Source of the DNA: WGAL01 sp964570865
Lineage (GTDB): Bacteria > Bacteroidota > Ignavibacteria > Ignavibacteriales > Melioribacteraceae
Assembly (NCBI GenBank): GCA_964570865.1
Contig: CAZMZM010000065.1
Coordinates: 1 to 11,047 of the forward strand
Length of the DNA stretch: 11,047 nt
Reading direction: 5' to 3'
In this document: positions 1 through 7,800 of the stretch, piece by piece
Layout of the letters: each line of letters starts with the position of its first letter
How positions within the stretch are numbered: position 1 is the stretch's first letter
Made by a program: the position numbers and the translations under genes
Notes under the pieces: model-generated
Told to the model about the DNA's origin: nothing
Database searches by the model: none
Seen by the model: only the letters and a program-made list of their open reading frames with translations

Positions 1-54
1 TCACCTCTTGTTTGTGTTACGCCTGTTTTGGATGGTGAAATTTTAGCTCAATAA
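1..54 (+). CDS. Possible C-terminal end of an upstream gene (partial)
   Basis: Frame 1 is open from the window edge to a TAA at 52-54 and reads SPLVCVTPVLDGEILAQ. It would end 38 nt before the next gene. The other two forward frames also stop within the first 50 nt. Seventeen residues are too few to assign a family, and a frame this short can be open by chance. The call rests only on the plausible residue mix and on its position just ahead of a same-strand gene. Confidence 0.25.
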   Translation, partial: SPLVCVTPVLDGEILAQ

Positions 55-92
55 ATCAATAAATCTCTTCAATCGAATCACAAGGAATTTAA

Positions 93-1283
93 ATGAAAAA
101 ATTATTTGCAATTGTTTTTGTATTATTCTGTTTCACTTCGCTTACCTCATTTGCGCAGAATGTAGATCCATCGGGACTTTGGCTTGTAACAAAAGCGAAA
201 ACAGCAACTGAATCAATCGAGCCTTATCACATTATCGATTTTAATCCTAACGGAAAAATAATGGCGTTAGGAATTATTGAAGTCGGTACTTGGAAATATG
301 ATAAATCCTCCAATACTATAATAATGAACTCCAAAATGGACAAAGATTTTGAGGGTGTACAAAAAATCGACAAACTTGATGAACATAGTTTAGTACTATC
401 CAAAAACGGAACTACAACTTACATGGAACGATTTGATACCAACAAAATCGCCGCCGCAAACAAACTCTCGAATCTACAAGGCGTGTGGGACGTTGAAAAT
501 CCGGAATACGGAAAAGTTTTTATTAAGTTTGAGTTACCACACAACATGACAATGGTTATTGTCGATGAAAATTCTGTAGAAACCACAAACGGCGATTGGG
601 TTTATTCTCCCGACGAAAAATCTGTTATCTTCATACTTTTTTCAAATGAAGCAAAAGGCAAGTATAAAATTAAGCTGCAAAACGACAACAATGCAATATT
701 AGAAAATAGCATGAAAAAATATGTTCTTATAAAAAATAATTCTAAAGAAAAATTGGATACGCTCTCATTTAAGTATGAAGATTTTCCGGAGGATAAAGAC
801 GATACGGAATTACTTCCCTGGAAAAGTTTAGATGAAATGGCAGATGTGCTGTCTCATGTTAAATTTCTTAAGTTCAGATTAGGTCATTACTTAAATAGCA
901 TAAATACATTTTACTATACAGAACTGCTTTCCGAAGTGAAAACCGACTTAGATAACCCAAGCGTTAATTTTAAAAATTTTACAGTAAACGGACAGGATAC
1001 TTCGCAATATTCCGAAAAGCATAAAGATGATATGATGGAAAGTTATAACTACTTTTTTCCGTTTGAAGAACTTTCCCCTTTCCGTGTTGTCGGGAAAGAA
1101 AAACTCACCGTTCCCGCCGGCACATTTAACTGCACTGTTGTTGAAGGATTAGACATGGATGATAAATATAAAATGTGGATGATAGAGAATATGCCCGGGA
1201 TATATGCAAAAATTATTAGCGGGAAAGATAATTTCGGTAAAACCATCTACACAGTTCAAGAATTGGTGAAAATAGGGAAATAA
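93..1283 (+). CDS. Secreted protein with two lipocalin-like repeats, function unknown
   Basis: I do not recognise a named family. Residues 1-21 form a typical Sec signal peptide (KK, hydrophobic core, then SFA before Q22), so the 396-residue product is probably periplasmic or surface exposed. Two similar segments follow, about 27-115 and 127-214. Each begins with a G-[LV]-W motif (GLW 28-30, GVW 130-132) and carries a later G-[TD]-W turn (GTW 65-67, GDW 167-169), as in lipocalin-like beta-barrel repeats. The C-terminal part (about 220-396) contains VPAGTFNCTVVEG (340-352) and then WMIENMPGIYAKI (362-374). This pattern is seen in uncharacterised Bacteroidota beta-rich secreted proteins. The start is supported by AAGGA at 82-86, six nt before the ATG. 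It stands alone on the plus strand, convergent with the next gene. Function and ligand are unknown. Confidence 0.85.
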   Translation: MKKLFAIVFVLFCFTSLTSFAQNVDPSGLWLVTKAKTATESIEPYHIIDFNPNGKIMALGIIEVGTWKYDKSSNTIIMNSKMDKDFEGVQKIDKLDEHSLVLSKNGTTTYMERFDTNKIAAANKLSNLQGVWDVENPEYGKVFIKFELPHNMTMVIVDENSVETTNGDWVYSPDEKSVIFILFSNEAKGKYKIKLQNDNNAILENSMKKYVLIKNNSKEKLDTLSFKYEDFPEDKDDTELLPWKSLDEMADVLSHVKFLKFRLGHYLNSINTFYYTELLSEVKTDLDNPSVNFKNFTVNGQDTSQYSEKHKDDMMESYNYFFPFEELSPFRVVGKEKLTVPAGTFNCTVVEGLDMDDKYKMWMIENMPGIYAKIISGKDNFGKTIYTVQELVKIGK

Positions 1284-1286
1284 TTA

Positions 1287-1374
1287 AATCAAGTATTTTC
1301 CCCTATAAATCATTTTGGTAATATGTGTTAGAAAAATTTATAATTAAAATTACAATCAAAACAAATACTTGATT
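1287..1374. repeat. 12-bp perfect inverted repeat with 64-nt spacer
   Basis: AATCAAGTATTT at 1287-1298 is matched exactly by its reverse complement at 1363-1374. The left arm lies just after the stop of the secreted-protein gene. The right arm lies inside the last codons of the convergent membrane-protein gene. The repeat does not extend beyond 12 bp on either side. The spacer is AT-rich and holds no compact GC-rich hairpin, so this is not a typical rho-independent terminator, although the mRNA could fold there. It may be chance. Confidence 0.4.
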
Positions 1375-1970
1375 GCCACAAAACCACCGATTAATAACAC
1401 GGTAAAAAGAATTGCCAGCCAATCAAAATATTTATCGATGAACTTGCTGATCGGTTCTCCGAATTTCCAGATTAGGAACGACACCAAGTAAAACCGTGCA
1501 GAGCGGCTTACAATAGATGCGAATAGAAACATAACAAAGTTAATCTTAAAAGCACCCGCGGTTATCGTAAAAACTTTGTATGGTATCGGTGTAAATCCGG
1601 CTGTGAAAATTATCCAGAAGTTCCACTGATCATAAAGGGAGCGAACATCGGCAAAAATCTTTTGATTAAATCCCGGAATATTCAAGAAGAAAAAATGAGC
1701 TAAGTTGGAAAACTCGGCATTCCCGTTCCACCACAAATAATGCCCGATTGCAAAACCAAGAATTGCTCCGAGTACAGACCCCGCAGAAGAAAGAAAAGCA
1801 AAGCGAAACGCCTTTTTTCTGTAACCGAGTACGAGCGCAATCAACAGCGCATCGGGAGGAAGGGGGAAAAATGAAGCCTCGGCAAATGCCAACAAAAACA
1901 AAGCCCAAGGTCCGTATGGCGTTTCAGCCCAGTGAAGCACCCAATCGTAAAGTTGTCTAACCCATTTCAT
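1356..1970 (-). CDS. YqaA/DedA-type VTT-domain inner-membrane protein
   Basis: This 204-residue integral membrane protein matches the YqaA branch of the DedA/VTT (SNARE-associated) superfamily. Relatives with known roles include undecaprenyl-phosphate and phospholipid flippases and proteins needed for membrane homeostasis. The transported lipid cannot be read from this sequence. Visible features are the re-entrant-loop motif E31 with FFPLPPD (34-40), a glycine-rich segment GSVLGAILGFAIG (64-76), the second half-loop FTAGFTPIPYKV (122-133) with its central prolines, the basic SRSARF (155-160), and a C-terminal helix (about 184-202). Length is normal for YqaA proteins. The ATG lies 14 nt after the stop of the hydrolase gene on the same strand, so the two are probably co-transcribed. 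Only a weak CGGA lies upstream of it, which may mean re-initiation after the hydrolase. It stops with TGA and is convergent with the secreted-protein gene. Confidence 0.85.
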   Translation of the reverse strand: MKWVRQLYDWVLHWAETPYGPWALFLLAFAEASFFPLPPDALLIALVLGYRKKAFRFAFLSSAGSVLGAILGFAIGHYLWWNGNAEFSNLAHFFFLNIPGFNQKIFADVRSLYDQWNFWIIFTAGFTPIPYKVFTITAGAFKINFVMFLFASIVSRSARFYLVSFLIWKFGEPISKFIDKYFDWLAILFTVLLIGGFVAIKYLF

Positions 1971-1984
1971 TCAGCGCAAATCCG

Positions 1985-2779
1985 TCATGAAAAAATGATT
2001 TCGGCAAATTTTAATATTGCGGCATTTACTTCACCCGGATTTTCCATATTGGAAAGATGTCCCGCATTGGGAATAACCATAAAATGGCTGTCCGGAATTT
2101 TATCCGCCATTGCCTTCATTGTTTCCGGAGGAGTAAGCTTATCGTGTTCACCAACCAAAACAAGCACAGGTATATTTAATTCGGTAAGTCCGTCGGTTGT
2201 ATCGGTTCTGCTTACCATTGCCAGCAAAGCTCCCTTCACTCCAACCGGGTCTTGAGATTTCGCAATCTCCAATGCTTGATTAAAAGCGGGAGTTCCTCCG
2301 TTCAATGTTTCATCGGAGACACAACCTTTTACAAACTCGGTTGCAAAATCAATTATTCCATTTTCGCTAATTTCTTTAATTGCGTTCGCCCGTTTTAATT
2401 TCCCGGCATTGTCATCCGCTTCCGAGCGAGTATCCATCAACACAGCTCCGGAAAATTTTTCGGAAGCTTTCTCCAAGACGCGTAACGAAATATATCCGCC
2501 CATCGAAAGTCCTGCCAATATCGGTTTTCCGCCTCCGATTTCATCCACAATATTTATCAAATCATCAACGTACATCTCCATTGTAAACTGTCCGTTCTCG
2601 ATAGAACTTTCTCCAAATCCCCGTACGTCATACGTTATAACACAAAATTCTCTCGACAACGCATTTACTTGTTTGTTCCACATTCTGTGATCATGAGGAA
2701 AAGCGTGAACAAACAAAATCGTAGGTTTATTTCTGTCTCCTTCAATAAAAACCGTTAATCCGTTTATTTTTATTCTCAT
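1985..2779 (-). CDS. Alpha/beta-fold hydrolase
   Basis: This is a 264-residue cytoplasmic serine hydrolase of the alpha/beta fold, resembling the BioH / 3-oxoadipate enol-lactonase-like group. The natural substrate cannot be predicted. The full catalytic set is visible: nucleophile S92 in GLSMGG (90-95), acid D213 in GEHDKLTPP (210-218) and base H241 in NAGHLSNMENP (238-248). The oxyanion-hole segment is HAFPHD (25-30), followed by the strand-4 motif YDVRGFGES (50-58). A helical cap lies about 120-195. There is no signal peptide. The ATG is preceded by AGGA (plus coordinates 2786-2789) at good spacing. It is the first gene of a minus-strand pair with the YqaA-like gene 14 nt downstream, so a membrane-lipid or detoxification role is conceivable but unproven. 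Confidence 0.9.
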   Translation of the reverse strand: MRIKINGLTVFIEGDRNKPTILFVHAFPHDHRMWNKQVNALSREFCVITYDVRGFGESSIENGQFTMEMYVDDLINIVDEIGGGKPILAGLSMGGYISLRVLEKASEKFSGAVLMDTRSEADDNAGKLKRANAIKEISENGIIDFATEFVKGCVSDETLNGGTPAFNQALEIAKSQDPVGVKGALLAMVSRTDTTDGLTELNIPVLVLVGEHDKLTPPETMKAMADKIPDSHFMVIPNAGHLSNMENPGEVNAAILKFAEIIFS

Positions 2780-2952
2780 TCCAATTCCTGTTAAAATTTA
2801 AGTTATAAATTTAATCTTTTAACGAGTAAATAAAAAACTTAATTCCCTTTTTTATTTGTGTAATTGTGAAAATAGAATTGTGATGCAATCGCTTGATTTA
2901 GAATTATAAAAAGTTTACTTTATGATTAAAATTATTAAAATTCCAATTCAGG
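2780..2952. promoter_or_regulatory. Divergent intergenic region, promoters of hydrolase and MltF-like genes
   Basis: These 173 nt separate two divergent genes and must hold promoters for both directions. The region is strongly AT-rich. A TATGAT at 2921-2926 is a possible plus-strand -10 element, but no good -35 box sits at standard spacing. I also found no clear Bacteroidota-type TAnnTTTG element. The octamer AATTGTGA occurs twice in direct orientation (2862-2869 and 2876-2883), with a related TTTGTG at 2855-2860. No small ORF or RNA gene is apparent. Confidence 0.5.
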
Positions 2953-4392
2953 ATGAGAGTAAAATTAATTTTTATATTATTTGTTGTTTTTCTTACAGGA
3001 TGTATTAAAGAAAAACCACAGGCGGAAACCAACCAATCTGCGGTTGTTCAAAATACCGTCTATTACTCCGACCTTGCCCAAATTCAGCAACGCGATACAC
3101 TTATTGCTCTTACCGGATATAACGCATACAGCTATTTTATTTATCGCGGTCAGCCAATGGGTTACGAATATGAACTTTTGAACCTTTATGCTAAACACCT
3201 TGGAGTTAAACTTAAAATTAAAGTTCTCAGGGACATTACTGAGATGTTCCGAATGCTGAATCAAGGAAAAGGCGATTTAATTGCTTACAATCTTACCGTA
3301 ACGGGGAACAGAAAAAAAGAAGCTGCATTTACCGTGCCTCTTAATACGTCAAAGCAAGTTTTAGTCCAGCGCCGGCCGGCCGGCTGGGAGCGTATGACTC
3401 TGGATCAAACAAGAAAAAATCTAATTAGGTCTCCCATCGAATTAATCGGAAAAGAAATTTGGGTTAGAAACGGTTCGGTTTATATTCAGAGACTTAAAAA
3501 TTTATCTGAAGAAATCGGCGGACAAATTTTCATAAAAATTGCGCCGCCCGAAGAAACAACTGAAGATTTAATTAAGAAAGTATCTGATGGCGAGATTGAT
3601 TTTACGGTAGCCGATGAAAACATTGCGCGGCTCAATCAAGCTTACTACAGAAATATTGATTTCTCTGTCGAGCTGTCACTGCCCCAACAAATAGCTTGGG
3701 CTGTTCGGAAAACTTCCGTTGATTTACTTCGCGACTTAAACAATTGGATTTCACGCGAGAAACGTAGAACCGAATATTATGTTATTTACGATAGATATTA
3801 CAAAAATCGAATTGCTTTCAGAAGAAGATTAAGGAGCCAATATTTTTCTCACACCGGCGGAAAAATTTCGCAGTATGATAATCTGATAAAAAAATATGCT
3901 GTTCAGCTTGGGTGGGATTGGCGCATACTCGCTGCTGTAATATATCGCGAATCACAGTTTAATCCTAAAGCTAAATCTTGGGCAGGTGCGCGGGGATTAA
4001 TGCAGCTAATGCCCGTTGTCGCTAAAAAATATGGCGTAAAAAATCTGAACGATCCTGTGCAGAACATAAAAGCAGGGATGAAGTATCTGAAGTGGCTTGA
4101 TAACTATTGGTCAAAATATATCACCGATAAAACCGAGCGGATTAAATTTGTTCTTGCTTCATACAACATCGGTTACGGTCATATTCTGGATGCGCGCCGC
4201 CTTGCCGAAAAATACGGTGCAAATCCAAATGTTTGGGAAAACAACGTAGAAGTTTTTCTTCTGAAAAAATCGAATCCCAAATATTACAATGATAAATCGG
4301 TACGCAACGGTTTTGCATCAGGCAAAGAAACCGTTAACTACGTAAATGATATTTTTAATTTTTACCAAACGTATAAAAAGTTTATTTCGTAA
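2953..4392 (+). CDS. mltF: MltF-like lipoprotein: solute-binding domain plus lytic transglycosylase
   Basis: This 479-residue protein should cleave the MurNAc-GlcNAc glycan bond of peptidoglycan non-hydrolytically, forming 1,6-anhydro ends, while anchored in the envelope. A short signal peptide ends in a lipobox LTGC, with lipidation expected at C17. Residues about 48-275 are a family-3 periplasmic solute-binding domain (GYNAYSYFIYRGQPMGYEYEL and DLIAYNLTVT regions), as in MltF, where such a domain modulates the enzyme. Residues about 308-430 are the goose-lysozyme-like SLT domain: catalytic E333 in YRESQFNP (331-338), GARGLMQLMP (345-354), and ASYNIGYGHILDARRL (402-417). The domain order matches MltF. 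The ATG has AGG directly against it, which is too close for a standard ribosome site, and an in-frame stop at 2923-2925 excludes a longer protein with an earlier ATG. A GC-rich palindrome at 3371-3384 encodes RRPAG. The assembly gap begins 50 nt after the stop. Confidence 0.9.
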   Translation: MRVKLIFILFVVFLTGCIKEKPQAETNQSAVVQNTVYYSDLAQIQQRDTLIALTGYNAYSYFIYRGQPMGYEYELLNLYAKHLGVKLKIKVLRDITEMFRMLNQGKGDLIAYNLTVTGNRKKEAAFTVPLNTSKQVLVQRRPAGWERMTLDQTRKNLIRSPIELIGKEIWVRNGSVYIQRLKNLSEEIGGQIFIKIAPPEETTEDLIKKVSDGEIDFTVADENIARLNQAYYRNIDFSVELSLPQQIAWAVRKTSVDLLRDLNNWISREKRRTEYYVIYDRYYKNRIAFRRRLRSQYFSHTGGKISQYDNLIKKYAVQLGWDWRILAAVIYRESQFNPKAKSWAGARGLMQLMPVVAKKYGVKNLNDPVQNIKAGMKYLKWLDNYWSKYITDKTERIKFVLASYNIGYGHILDARRLAEKYGANPNVWENNVEVFLLKKSNPKYYNDKSVRNGFASGKETVNYVNDIFNFYQTYKKFIS

Positions 4393-4442
4393 GATTCATT
4401 TTAAAGGTTATTCAAACTCAATCTCACTACTTTCCGCCGTAA

Positions 4443-4542
4443 NNNNNNNNNNNNNNNNNNNNNNNNNNNNNNNNNNNNNNNNNNNNNNNNNNNNNNNNNN
4501 NNNNNNNNNNNNNNNNNNNNNNNNNNNNNNNNNNNNNNNNNN
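4443..4542. other. Assembly gap of 100 N
   Basis: There are exactly 100 undetermined bases, a conventional scaffold placeholder, so the true length may differ. The gap removes the start of the TonB-family gene. The 50 nt before it (4393-4442) hold no plus-strand ATG and no clear terminator for the MltF-like gene. Confidence 0.98.
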
Positions 4543-4726
4543 CGTAAGGGCGTGGATTGATGAAAACGGCAGCGTTGTAAAAACGGAAGTACTGAAAGGT
4601 ATCGGTTACGGGTGCGACAGTTCCGCAGTTGCCGCTGTTTTGAAACTGAAGTTTGTGCCGGGCAAAAACCACGGGAAAGCGGTAAAAACAGAGGTCGTTA
4701 TTCCTGTTATGTTTAAGTTGCAATAA
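4543..4726 (+). CDS. TonB-family energy transducer, C-terminal fragment (5' end in gap)
   Basis: About 60 residues remain, ending at TAA 4724-4726. They match the TonB C-terminal domain: VRAWIDENGSVVKTEVLKG, then GYGCDSSAVAAVLKLKF, then PGKNHGKAVKTEVVIPVMF. This is the usual beta-alpha-beta layout with the conserved pattern [A/V]-x-x-[L/W]-K-F-x-P-[G]-K followed by a beta strand. In complete proteins this domain sits in the periplasm and contacts the TonB box of outer-membrane receptors, or acts as a standalone module in Bacteroidota-type secreted or membrane proteins. The membrane anchor, proline-rich linker and start codon are all missing, so receptor specificity and true size cannot be given. 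No ATG in the frame belongs to it before the gap, and the reading frame is open right up to the N run. Confidence 0.8.
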
Positions 4727-4743
4727 TTATTCTTAGTATAAAA

Positions 4744-4772
4744 AACCTCCAAAGCCTTTTGCTTTGGAGGTT
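4744..4772 (-). terminator. Rho-independent terminator of the efflux operon
   Basis: A perfect 12-bp stem (AACCTCCAAAGC 4744-4755 with GCTTTGGAGGTT 4761-4772) closes a 5-nt loop. Read on the minus strand it starts 31 nt after the permease stop. It is followed by TTTT (4743-4740), which with the last two stem bases gives six consecutive T. Read on the plus strand the hairpin starts 17 nt after the TonB-fragment stop but is followed by TTAATC, a weak T-tract. It is therefore mainly a minus-strand terminator that may also work weakly in the other direction. Confidence 0.9.
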
Positions 4773-4803
4773 AATCAATCATAACATAACGGGGAATTAA
4801 TTT

Positions 4804-7800
4804 CTAACCGTTTTCTTTTCCGTCCATTCTTCTCTTTTGTTTTCTATCTTCAAATATGTAGTAGAATGCAGGTACTACAAACAGAGTAAGAATAGTAGAA
4901 ACAAGCAATCCGCCAATACTAACAACACCGAGAGGTTGGCGCATCTCCACGCCGGCAGAGCCTACGCCTATTGCCAATGGCAGCATACCGAGAATAATAG
5001 CAATCGTTGACATTATAATCGGTTTGAATTTTGTCGGGCATGCTTCGATAAGCGCGCGTTTAACATCGTACGATTTTTCACGCACAAGCTGATTTGTGTA
5101 ATCGAGCATTAAAATAGCGTTGTTTACCACAATTCCGATTAACATAATTATTGCAAGCAAGGATGTAATTGCAAACGAAATATGTGTGTAATAAAGCGAG
5201 GCCAAAACCCCGATGATTGCCAAAGGTACGGTAAGTAGAATAAAAACAGGCTGAATAAAGCTTTCCAAAATAGCCGCTAAAAGCATATAGGTTAATAACA
5301 TTGCAAGAATAAAAGCGAATGTCATATCTTTAGCCATATCGGTCATCATCTTTGCAGTTCCGCCCCAAACTACTTTGTATCCTTGCGGGAAATGAATTTC
5401 GGCAAGACGTTTGTTGATTTCATTGGTTACGTTACCAAGGGGAACACCCGGAGCCGGCGATCCGGAGAACATAATTGCAGGGAATTTATCCCTATGAAGA
5501 ATTTTAGAATAACTATTAGTGAATTTAATATCCGCCAGTTGGGAAATTCTGAACATACTTCCGCGTCGTGACGGAAGGACAATATCGCCGATTTTACTAG
5601 GAGAATCAACCGAGTTCCTATCCATTGTAACGCTGATGTCATACTCGTCCCCTTTTTCAAAATACTTTGTTGCGGCAATTCCTTCTAAACCGGCACGCAA
5701 TGTAAGTGCAATTTCCTGAACTGTAATACCGGTTTCCGCCAGCATATTCCGTTTCGGGAAAATTGTTATTTCAGGTTTACCCTGTCTTGAACTTTGGTCA
5801 AGATTAATTAAACCGGGCACATCATGAATTTTTGCCATTACTTGATTTTTCAGTGTATTTAGGGTATCAAGATTTTGTCCGAGTACGAAAAACTGAACCG
5901 GTGTGCCGTTTTTGGAAGTAAATGATTTATAATCAACGGTAATTAATCTTGCATTTGGGATATTGGAAAAATCACGCACAAAATGAGAAATGTAGTAATT
6001 CAATTTATGCTCACGTTCATTAACCGGTACAAGATTAATATCCATTCTTGCAAAATTGCTGCCGAGGTTTATATCTGTGGTTTTCCCGAGATTAGTGATA
6101 ATATTTGTTATGCCGGGATAACTTTTTATTTTGTTTTCCATTGTTGCAAGAACTCTTCCCGTTTCGTTAAGATTATATTCCTGCGGCAGTTCCACTGTTA
6201 CCTGAATTTGTCCGTTATCGGATTGCGGAATCAAATCAAATCCTATTTTCGGACCATAGTAAGCAACCGAAATCACAAAAAGTATAAAAGCACCTCCGAT
6301 GATAATCCAACTGATAAGCTTATTCCTCAGTGAAGAAGCTAAAAGTTTTCCGTAAAAATTATCGAATGATAGAAACAAATCATCCATTTTCTTTGCCAGC
6401 TTTCCTACTTTTCCGTCTTTCCTTATCATTAATGAAGCGAGCATCGGAGTAAGCGTAAATGAAAAGATGAGCGAAAACAAGGTGGAGAATGCTGCTGCCA
6501 AAGCAAGCTCACGCATAAACCGTCCCACCATAGAGGACATTGTAGCAATCGGCAAAAATACGACAACATTAGTAAGCGTTGCCGCTATTACGGCTACTGC
6601 TACTTCAGAGGTACCTTTAATTGCAGCCTCTTGTCGGGTATTGCCCATTTTTTTATGCCGGAAAATATTTTCAATTACAACTACCGAGTTTGAAACAAGC
6701 ACACCGACAGAAACCGAGATTCCCATTAGCGACATCATGTTCAAACTCATATCCGCCCATTGGAAAAGCAGGAAAGTAGAAATAATTGATGCTGGCATTG
6801 ATAGCGCAACAATAATGGTTGAACGAATATTAAAGAGAAAGATAAATAAAATCAATGAGGTTAATAAAATTCCGAGTAGTATGTTATTCAGAGTATCATT
6901 TACGGAGCTTTTTGTATAAACCGAATTATCACTGACAATCTTAAGCTGTAATCCGTCCGGTAACTCGGATTTTATTTCCGGTAGCATTTTACGCACGGCA
7001 TCCGCTACAATCACTTCGTTACCGTCGGCGCTTTTAATTATTGACATTCTAACAGCGTTGGAATCGGAAATTCCGGTTGCACCGTCAAAAAAGATTATTC
7101 TTTGTTTGATTTTTTTCCCGCCGTCAATAACTTTGGCTATTTGCCCTAAACGCTTATTCCCAAACGGTGTAGGTACCTGAAGATTTTTAATTTCATCAAT
7201 ACTTTGAAAACGCCCCTTGGTTCGTACGGAATATTCCTGATTACGGATATTAAACGTACCGCTCGGCAAATCGATATTTTGAGCGCCTAAAATTCCCAGC
7301 ATCTGCGGAAGCGAAATATAGTTTTCAAAAATCATTCGGTTGTTAAACTCTACTTGTATTTCCCTTTCCTGCCCGCCGGAAACTTTTACATCAGCAACAC
7401 CTTTAATCTGCGAAAACCTGTCCTTAAGCTTATTGCCGGCAATATGATACAATGTACGGGGATCAATATTATTGCCGCTTAAAACAATATCCATAATCGG
7501 CATTGCTTTAAGGTCAATCTTTTGTACAATCGGCTTTTTTGCATCGGTTGGAAGCTCATTTAAAATTTGATCAACTTTATCTTTAACTTCCTGATTAGCT
7601 ACATTAACATCTTTGGATAGATTAAACTCCAAAATTGTAATTGCTATACCGTCCATGTTGTAAGATTCTATTTTTTTTATCTCACTTATTGTCGAAACGG
7701 CATCTTCAATCTTTTTGGTAATTAAGGTCTCGGTTTCTTTTGGTCCTGCTCCCGGATAAATTGTTGTAACCGTTACATACGGAACTTCAACCTCGGGCAT

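Noticed and set aside
1284..1355. A rho-independent terminator between the convergent secreted-protein and YqaA-like genes.
   Set aside because: No compact GC-containing stem followed by a T-run is present; only the long-spaced inverted repeat is seen.
1932..2255. A 107-residue plus-strand open frame over the hydrolase and YqaA-like genes.
   Set aside because: It overlaps two genes with intact motifs and active-site residues on the other strand, and its sequence shows no family resemblance.
2862..2883. TGTGA elements resembling a CRP/FNR half-site pair.
   Set aside because: The two copies are direct repeats rather than an inverted TGTGA-N6-TCACA, so a CRP-type operator is not supported; only the repeat itself is reported.
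4408..4442. A minus-strand frame running out of the gap and ending in TAESSEIEFE then TAA, which could be the C-terminus of a lost gene.
   Set aside because: Ten residues next to an N run are not enough; another minus frame is also open here, so chance is likely. It stays possible until the gap is closed.
5983..6333. A 116-residue plus-strand open frame opposite the second periplasmic loop of the permease.
   Set aside because: It is a shadow of the conserved pump frame with no ribosome site or family resemblance.
6467..6919. A 150-residue plus-strand open frame opposite the RND permease.
   Set aside because: It is antisense to a well-supported RND gene, its composition reflects the complement of membrane-helix codons, and it has no recognisable domain.
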